DNA of 19,563 bases from JAHFUI01 sp041485905 (GTDB lineage: Bacteria; Acidobacteriota; Vicinamibacteria; Vicinamibacterales; CAVVIG01): NCBI GenBank assembly GCA_041485905.1, contig JBGPKK010000087.1, forward strand, positions 1-19,563. Reading direction: 5' to 3'. Position numbers and translations under genes: made by a program. Positions 14,967 through 19,563 of this stretch are shown one piece after another (the first letter of the stretch is position 1; the number at the start of each line of letters is the position of its first letter). Under the pieces are notes generated by a model. It worked only from the letters and a program-made list of their open reading frames with translations, was not told the DNA's origin and did no database searches.

Positions 14967-15372
14967 AGAAATCGGTCGGGTTGACGAAGATTGACTCCAC
15001 TTTGATGACCGCCCGGCCGCCGACGTCGGACGCCGCCGCAGCCGCCTTGAATTCGGGATCGGCCAGGAATCCCTCCCACGATTTCCGCGCGGACTCGCGG
15101 CTCGAGTGCTCGAGGATGTAGATGAACTGCGACAGCGGGGGATCGGCGGCCGTCGAGTACAACAGCGCCGGCATGTTGTATTTCTCGAACAGCTTCTTCT
15201 CCGGATCCCTGAAGCGCTTGACGACCGCGGGCATCTTGCCTTCAGCAGCCGTGTAGGTCCGAATCTCGAAGATGTGGTTCTTGGCCTGCGCCTCGACGCG
15301 CCTGCCCTCGACGAACATTCCCGCGCCGAACGCCGCGACGAGACCTGCGGTGATGAACATTCTGCGTAACAT
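14953..15372 (-). CDS. exported NIPSNAP-family small protein
   Basis: The 139-aa protein starts at ATG 15372, preceded by a perfect AGGAGG at 6-nt spacing; the longer open frames upstream are not needed. Residues 1-29 form a signal peptide (MLRRMFITAGLVAAFGAGMF), unusual for NIPSNAP-like proteins, which are mostly cytoplasmic. The mature part fits a NIPSNAP/dimeric alpha-beta barrel domain: HIFEIRTYTAAEGKMPAVVK, FRDPEKKLFEKYNM, FIYILEHSSRESARKSWEGF and a final VESIFVNPTDFSPTK. The family's biochemical role is poorly known. It lies 34 nt after metF and is probably the last gene of the methionine operon, though a functional link is not evident. Confidence 0.85.
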   Translation of the reverse strand: MLRRMFITAGLVAAFGAGMFVEGRRVEAQAKNHIFEIRTYTAAEGKMPAVVKRFRDPEKKLFEKYNMPALLYSTAADPPLSQFIYILEHSSRESARKSWEGFLADPEFKAAAAASDVGGRAVIKVESIFVNPTDFSPTK

Positions 15373-15406
15373 CGGCAGCCTCCTGATGACGGGGAATGAT
15401 ACGCGA

Positions 15407-16852
15407 CTATGGGGTCGGCTCGGACCTGGAGTTTCCTGGGCGGCTGTCTCGGCCAAGATAGAAGTTGATCCAGGAGCTCGTGCCCTTGAGCGTCCGGTCC
15501 GGCGCCGGGATGAAGGTCTTGAGACCCGCGAGGTTGTCGGTCGCCTCGGCCCGCTCCATCACCTCGACCCAGATGCAGGGCTTGTCCACGACCTCGCACC
15601 GACCGAGATAGGTTCCACCGCAGGGGCCGTTGCGCATCTGCTTCGGGCAGGTCTGCGGACACACGTACTCCATGTGCCCCAACACGCAGTTCCCGCATTC
15701 CTCGCAGCCAAACGCCGGGCGCTTCACGACGTACTCGACACGCTCGATCGTCTCGTTCATGCCGTGCCGATCGGTCCATGCGAAGAACGACCGGATCTGC
15801 CGGCGAAGCCACGTCTCGCGCGGCGACTTGGCCCAGGGCACCGGCAGCGTCTTGCCCAGGACATCGAGCGCGGCCGGAACGATCGACAGACGCCGTTTCG
15901 GCGCGGGGGTCTCATAGAGATAAAAGCCGGCACGGTCGCCGAATTGAAGATCGTCGACGAATTCCTTCCAGCGCGGCGCAAGCTCGCCGGCGCGGCGAAT
16001 GATGGTGTTGACGTGGTCAACTTCGTGCACGCCGCCGATATAGGCCCCCGCGTAACCGAGTCCCGCCAGCACCACCGCGGTGCGGCTCGCCCGTTCGAGT
16101 CGCGCCGTAAGACCGCCATCGGGCGCCTCTGATTCTTTCGTCACCTGTTCGACGAGTGCAGGGGACGCCCAACATCCTGGAGGCTCGCCCTTGGACATCT
16201 TCTTCGCGGCGCGAAGATCCAACACGTAGATGCCGCCGATGAGCGGAACCGAGAGGCCGCGTTCGTCGAGGTATCGCTTCAGCTCGATGAATTTCCGCAC
16301 GTCCCAACCGAGCTGCGTGATCGCCATATCGGCGCCGGCCGCGATTTTTTTCTCGAGCTTGAGGTACTGATAAAGGCCGTCTTCGCGAATGTACTTGAAC
16401 GGCGACACCGCCGCGCTGATGTGAAACGGAAAGCCTTCCCGCTCGCGCATCCTCGCGATCAGCTCGATCAGTTGGACCGAATCCACATCGAAGACCGGCG
16501 TGGAGTGCCCGCCCTTGGGATAGTCGCCGGTTATCGCGAAGACGTTCGGGATGTTCTGCGAACGCAGCGTACCGAGTGTCTGTTTCAGCTCGCGCCGGTC
16601 CTGATAGACGCAGGTGAGGTGCACGTTGGGCGTCAGACCGCGCGCCCGGACGGCGGCCGCCACCTGCACAGGATCCTCGCCGCGGCTGCTGCCGCCCGGG
16701 TAACTCGTCACGCTGCCCAGGATCACGTCCGGGATCGCGGCGACGCCGGAGGCAAACTCGAGCGCCCGCTCCGGGCGTTTCGCCGACGACACGATCTCGA
16801 CGATGTAGGAGAATCGCCCGGCCCTGATCGTCTCGGGTACCGGGTTGCTCAT
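15407..16852 (-). CDS. metF: methylenetetrahydrofolate reductase with MetV-like cysteine-rich C-terminal domain
   Basis: The 481-aa protein joins two parts. Residues about 10-300 are the MetF barrel that reduces 5,10-methylene-THF to 5-methyl-THF: FSYIVEIVSS with the catalytic Glu, NVHLTCVYQDR, NVFAITGDYPKGG, FPFHISAAVSPFKY and GADMAITQLGWD. Residues about 360-430 are a cysteine cluster (C383, C386, C389, C398, C402, C411, C419, C426; pattern CEECGNC, VCPQTCPKQMRNGPCGG) that matches the MTHFR C-terminal/MetV domain, thought to bind zinc or an Fe-S cluster. MetV is a separate subunit in some acetogens but is fused here. The start ATG 16852 overlaps the upstream MetE-like stop by 4 nt (ATGA) and has GGAGAG 8 nt before it. 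The electron donor, NAD(P)H or ferredoxin, cannot be read from the sequence. Confidence 0.93.
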   Translation of the reverse strand: MSNPVPETIRAGRFSYIVEIVSSAKRPERALEFASGVAAIPDVILGSVTSYPGGSSRGEDPVQVAAAVRARGLTPNVHLTCVYQDRRELKQTLGTLRSQNIPNVFAITGDYPKGGHSTPVFDVDSVQLIELIARMREREGFPFHISAAVSPFKYIREDGLYQYLKLEKKIAAGADMAITQLGWDVRKFIELKRYLDERGLSVPLIGGIYVLDLRAAKKMSKGEPPGCWASPALVEQVTKESEAPDGGLTARLERASRTAVVLAGLGYAGAYIGGVHEVDHVNTIIRRAGELAPRWKEFVDDLQFGDRAGFYLYETPAPKRRLSIVPAALDVLGKTLPVPWAKSPRETWLRRQIRSFFAWTDRHGMNETIERVEYVVKRPAFGCEECGNCVLGHMEYVCPQTCPKQMRNGPCGGTYLGRCEVVDKPCIWVEVMERAEATDNLAGLKTFIPAPDRTLKGTSSWINFYLGRDSRPGNSRSEPTP

Positions 16853-17850
16853 TTTTTCAGCTCTCCGCGAACAAGGCGCGTGCCGTCAACCATGGCGCAC
16901 AGCTTGTTGAACGCCACCTCGCGCGGGAGGTGCACGCAGCCGCAATCGGGGTTGATCACGAGCCGTTCGGCGGGCACGACTTCAAGCGCACGTCGAATGC
17001 GGTCTGCGACGAAGCCGGGCGACTCGATGTCCTGCGTCTTGACGTCGACGACACCCAGACCGAGCGAAAATGTGGGATTGAATTCCTTGAAGAGCTGCAG
17101 GTCATCGTCGCCCCGCCGGGCAAACTCGAGCGAGACGACGTTCACCTTCGCGTCGAGGATTGCCGGAAACAGATAGCGGTAGCTGCCCTCCCACGAGGGT
17201 TTGCCGTAGCGGTTGCCGTAGCAGATGTGAAGGCTCACGTTCGCGCTGACCGATTCCACCATCGCGTTCACCGCACGGATGGCCCACGGCAGATCCTCCG
17301 GAAAGCCGGAGTAATATGGCTCGTCGATCTGCAGATCGGTCGCGCCCGCGCGCACCAGCTCGCGAAGCTCGGCGTTGAGGACGCGCGCCAGGTCCAGCGC
17401 GAATGCTTCCTCGGACTCGTAGTGGCGATTTTGAATACGCTTGACGAGCGTGTGCGGTCCGGAAATCGAAATCTTTCCGCGGTGGTCCGTGAACCGGCGC
17501 AGAAACCGGACCTCTTCGGACAGGCCCAGCGGTCCGCTCGCGAGCTTCGAGCGGACGACGCTGTCGTAGAAGTCGTAGTAGAAGCGCTTGGAGCCGAGAT
17601 CGACCTGCACGCCCGGGATGCGCTCGACGAAGTAGTCGATCATGTTGTCGCGCTGCAGCTCGCCGTCCGACACGATGTCGACGCCCGCGACTTCCTGATC
17701 CTTGATCGCCGCCTTGCGGGCGGCTTCGTGCATCTCGTCGAGGTCGTGGCGGCTCAACTTGCGCGAGAGATAGTCGTTTTTCGCACGCTCGAGCCACGCG
17801 GACATCGAGTAGCTTCCGATGACGGCGGTGGGGAGAATCGGCATGTCCAT
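16849..17850 (-). CDS. core MetE-type methionine synthase (catalytic domain only)
   Basis: The 333-aa protein corresponds to the C-terminal catalytic barrel of cobalamin-independent methionine synthase without its N-terminal domain (full MetE is about 750 aa). The zinc ligands are present: H208 and C210 (SLHICYGN), E242 (VVSLEFARRGD) and C303 (INPDCGCVHL). The first strand PTAVIGSYS, the VDIVSDGE segment and LQIDEPYYSG also fit. It should transfer a methyl group to homocysteine. Short 'core MetE' proteins of other bacteria and of archaea are reported to take it from a methylated corrinoid protein and not from polyglutamyl methyl-THF, so the donor here is open. It is translationally coupled to metF and starts 6 nt after the methyltransferase stop; ATG 17844 is a second possible start. 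Confidence 0.88.
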   Translation of the reverse strand: MDMPILPTAVIGSYSMSAWLERAKNDYLSRKLSRHDLDEMHEAARKAAIKDQEVAGVDIVSDGELQRDNMIDYFVERIPGVQVDLGSKRFYYDFYDSVVRSKLASGPLGLSEEVRFLRRFTDHRGKISISGPHTLVKRIQNRHYESEEAFALDLARVLNAELRELVRAGATDLQIDEPYYSGFPEDLPWAIRAVNAMVESVSANVSLHICYGNRYGKPSWEGSYRYLFPAILDAKVNVVSLEFARRGDDDLQLFKEFNPTFSLGLGVVDVKTQDIESPGFVADRIRRALEVVPAERLVINPDCGCVHLPREVAFNKLCAMVDGTRLVRGELKK

Positions 17851-17856
17851 ATGGTT

Positions 17857-19323
17857 TTACGGGCGCTGTGTCGTGTAGAGAATGTTGGTCTTCGATCCCG
17901 GTCGATATGGAAACGGTGCGAAATGGACGTCGTATCCGGCGCGCGCCCCGACGGCGCGCAGCAGCGCTCCGTTCACCCACACCACCAGCGAGCCGTCGAG
18001 CTTGCCCGGCCCTTTGAACCCCTGGCGGTACTCGTCCATCGAGGTGACGAAGATGTCCTGTACCTGAAGATACCCGCGAGGGTGCAGGAGCGGCAAGGTG
18101 TTGGCGAAGCTCTCCGCCGCTCCGCGCGAGACGTGAAAGCGAATGTCGTCGGGTGCTTCGGCCAGTAAATCGTCGAGATGCAGCCGCGTCAGGCCGGGCG
18201 GGACGTGGTCCTCGTCGATTTCGTCCAGCGCGCGAAGCCGCTCCTCGAGCCGAAACGCACCCCACAGACAGCGCCAGAAGGCGACGCCCTTGTCACCGTC
18301 CCCGGCGGCGCCGGCGGCACTGGGACCCACCTCGAACATCCGCTGGACGACCCCGGGAATCTCCGAGCGTGTCATGCCGAAGTCCGCAGCCATCCGGTCG
18401 GCCGCTGCGCCATTCACGTAGCCGCGCGTTTCCACCAGGTAGAGCCGGCCGTCTCGGCGCACGAGCTCGTCAAACGGCAGGTTGTCGTACACATTGGTCA
18501 GGTGGACGTACATGACCTTGAAGCGATGCGACGGAAGGCTCTTGAAGGGATTGAGCGCGTCCATGGCGACGACGCTGACGTTGGATGCGTGCGCGCTGAC
18601 GGCCTTCAGCGCGCGTTCGAGCGTGGCGCTCGAGTAGTCGCCGAGGAAGAACCGCAGCCGCTTGTAATATCCGCTCCCCGACTGCTCGTCGAGCGCCTTG
18701 AACCCATCGAGCCACGCCGCGGCACGGGCGCCCGATCCCACGCCGATCTCGAGCGCGACGATTTCGGCCGGCAATCCGCCGCGCGCTTCGAGGTCGTGCA
18801 GCAGCTTCCAGAATTCCTCGACCGAAGCGGCGATGGCCTGCGGATGATTCGCGTCGGACGATCCGCTGGGCAGGGCGGCCTCGAAACCCCGGCCCGATGC
18901 GGCCTCCCACTCCGAGAGCCACTGCCAGAAGAGACGATTGAACTTCCAGATGATGCTGTCGCGCCACGGCGTGAACCCGTCCAGGTGAAGGTTGTCGTCT
19001 TCCGTGCCGGCGCGGACGGCCTGCAGGGCATGCGCGAGTTGTTGCGGCAGCTTGTCCGGATCCGCCTGACGCAGATCGATGGCGATTTCGGCCAGCGGTC
19101 CCGGTCTGCCGCCGGCCATCGTCGTTCGCCGGATGATGACCGGATCGCGGAAATTGACCTTGTAGTGGATCCAGTCGAGGTGGACGCGCAGGGCTCGAAG
19201 GAGCGCCGTGTCGACCGCGCCCTCTTCGGCGAGCCTCGTCAATGAGCCGGCCACCAGGCCGGTCAGATCGCCGAGACTCTTCGAGCTCTTACCGCGCGAA
19301 ATGTGGTTGAAGTGAAGGATCAC
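17857..19323 (-). CDS. SAM-dependent methyltransferase-like protein (class I fold, possibly MidA/NDUFAF7-like)
   Basis: The 488-aa frame contains a Rossmann motif I, VALEIGVGSGARA (about 189-201), then FFLGDYSSATLERA and VSVVAMDALNPFKSLP as motifs II and III. It ends with GYLQVQDIFVTSMDEYRQG, VVWVNGALLRAVGARAG and a final FPYRPGSKTNILYTTQR. The arrangement resembles SAM-dependent methyltransferases and the tail is reminiscent of the MidA/NDUFAF7 group, but I am not certain of the family and cannot name a substrate. The start is unclear: GTG 19323 has no ribosome binding site and follows a large hairpin. It lies between metK and the core MetE gene, so SAM supply and use are encoded together. 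It could be a methyltransferase for a protein, for the corrinoid/methionine system or for a secondary substrate. Confidence 0.75.
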   Translation of the reverse strand: MILHFNHISRGKSSKSLGDLTGLVAGSLTRLAEEGAVDTALLRALRVHLDWIHYKVNFRDPVIIRRTTMAGGRPGPLAEIAIDLRQADPDKLPQQLAHALQAVRAGTEDDNLHLDGFTPWRDSIIWKFNRLFWQWLSEWEAASGRGFEAALPSGSSDANHPQAIAASVEEFWKLLHDLEARGGLPAEIVALEIGVGSGARAAAWLDGFKALDEQSGSGYYKRLRFFLGDYSSATLERALKAVSAHASNVSVVAMDALNPFKSLPSHRFKVMYVHLTNVYDNLPFDELVRRDGRLYLVETRGYVNGAAADRMAADFGMTRSEIPGVVQRMFEVGPSAAGAAGDGDKGVAFWRCLWGAFRLEERLRALDEIDEDHVPPGLTRLHLDDLLAEAPDDIRFHVSRGAAESFANTLPLLHPRGYLQVQDIFVTSMDEYRQGFKGPGKLDGSLVVWVNGALLRAVGARAGYDVHFAPFPYRPGSKTNILYTTQRP

Positions 19324-19336
19324 TGGGGGTCACGGA

Positions 19337-19413
19337 AATGCAAAATGCACAATGCTAAATACAAAGGGCGGCGGCGCGCTCGCCGTCGCATTCGGCATTA
19401 TGCATTCTGCATT
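19337..19413. repeat. long imperfect palindrome (77-nt hairpin) between metK and the methyltransferase gene
   Basis: The left arm 19337-19360, built of AATGCA-type units, pairs with 19390-19413 at 20 of 24 positions. The stem continues with 19368-19376 pairing to 19381-19389 (one mismatch) around a CGCT loop, leaving a 7-nt bulge. The arms are A/T-rich with repeated AATGC units, unlike the GC-rich surroundings. No T-run follows on the minus strand. It may be a MITE/REP-like repeat or an RNA structure between cotranscribed genes. Confidence 0.7.
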
Positions 19414-19421
19414 GCTCGTCT

Positions 19422-19563
19422 TTAGAGTTTCGCCCCGGCCTTGAGGGCCGCGGCCTTGTCCGTGCGCTCCCAGGTGAATTCCGGCTCCGTGCGGCCGAAA
19501 TGGCCGAACGCCGCCGTCTTCTTGTAGATCGGCCGCCGCAGATTCAGCTCTTCCCCGATCCCC
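19422..19563 (-). CDS. metK: S-adenosylmethionine synthetase MetK, C-terminal end (5' part outside window)
   Basis: The last 47 codons of an open frame running off the right edge read LNLRRPIYKKTAAFGHFGR then TEPEFTWERTDKAAALKAGA, the well-conserved C-terminus of methionine adenosyltransferase (LRxPIYxxTAxYGHFGR and F-x-W-E). MetK makes SAM from methionine and ATP in the cytoplasm. The stop is TAA at 19422-19424. It is the first visible gene of the minus-strand methionine cluster, 98 nt before the methyltransferase gene, with the hairpin in between. Only the end of the protein can be judged. Confidence 0.92.
   Translation of the reverse strand, partial: GIGEELNLRRPIYKKTAAFGHFGRTEPEFTWERTDKAAALKAGAKL

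Noticed and set aside
16930..19245. 412- and 355-codon plus-strand frames
   Set aside because: Antisense of the core MetE and methyltransferase genes, which show zinc ligands and a SAM motif on the minus strand.
19324..19421. SAM riboswitch ahead of the methionine genes
   Set aside because: The region folds as one long imperfect hairpin, with no multi-helix core or other known SAM riboswitch features.

Overview
The window looks like chromosomal DNA of a GC-rich, Gram-negative-type soil or sediment bacterium. The best guess is Acidobacteriota, probably Vicinamibacteria or a close relative. This rests on gene content (a DUF1592/DUF1588 haem protein next to a DUF1552 Tat protein and an exported ankyrin protein, many secreted hypotheticals, short palindromic repeats) and not on any marker tree, so the taxon is an inference.

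Left part (1-4142): the 5' part of an AraC-type regulator gene runs off the left edge on the minus strand. Divergent from it is a gene for a secreted zinc metalloprotease that has been split by a complete 1575-bp IS66-family element (1107-2681). The element has 17-bp terminal inverted repeats and an exact 8-bp target duplication. Removing the element and one duplication copy restores an uninterrupted 394-codon protease gene. The element's own transposase is broken by one extra base in a G run. A small secreted protein of unknown function follows the protease.

Middle part (4233-8726): fdhD and a secreted PHB-depolymerase-like esterase overlap by 4 nt on the minus strand. On the plus strand are yajQ, a hemD-like uroporphyrinogen-III synthase gene and a di-haem c-type cytochrome. 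Four of these genes carry a TANNNT box 6-7 nt before their ATG and lack a clear ribosome binding site, which suggests leaderless transcripts.

Export cassette (8770-14762, minus strand): a haem-motif DUF1587/1595/1592/1588/1585 protein, a Tat-exported DUF1552 protein and an exported ankyrin-repeat protein form a tight three-gene operon. Two of the proteins carry Gly/Arg-rich linkers. The first also contains an in-frame insertion of about 32 residues encoded by a tandem palindromic DNA repeat.

Right part (14953-19563, minus strand): in transcription order there are metK (3' end only, running off the right edge), a large hairpin, a SAM-dependent methyltransferase-like gene, a short 'core' MetE-type methionine synthase, a MetF protein with a cysteine-rich MetV-like C-terminal domain, and a small exported NIPSNAP-type protein. 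The last four are very closely spaced. This is a methionine/SAM one-carbon cluster: MetF makes methyl-THF, core MetE makes methionine, MetK makes SAM and the methyltransferase uses it.
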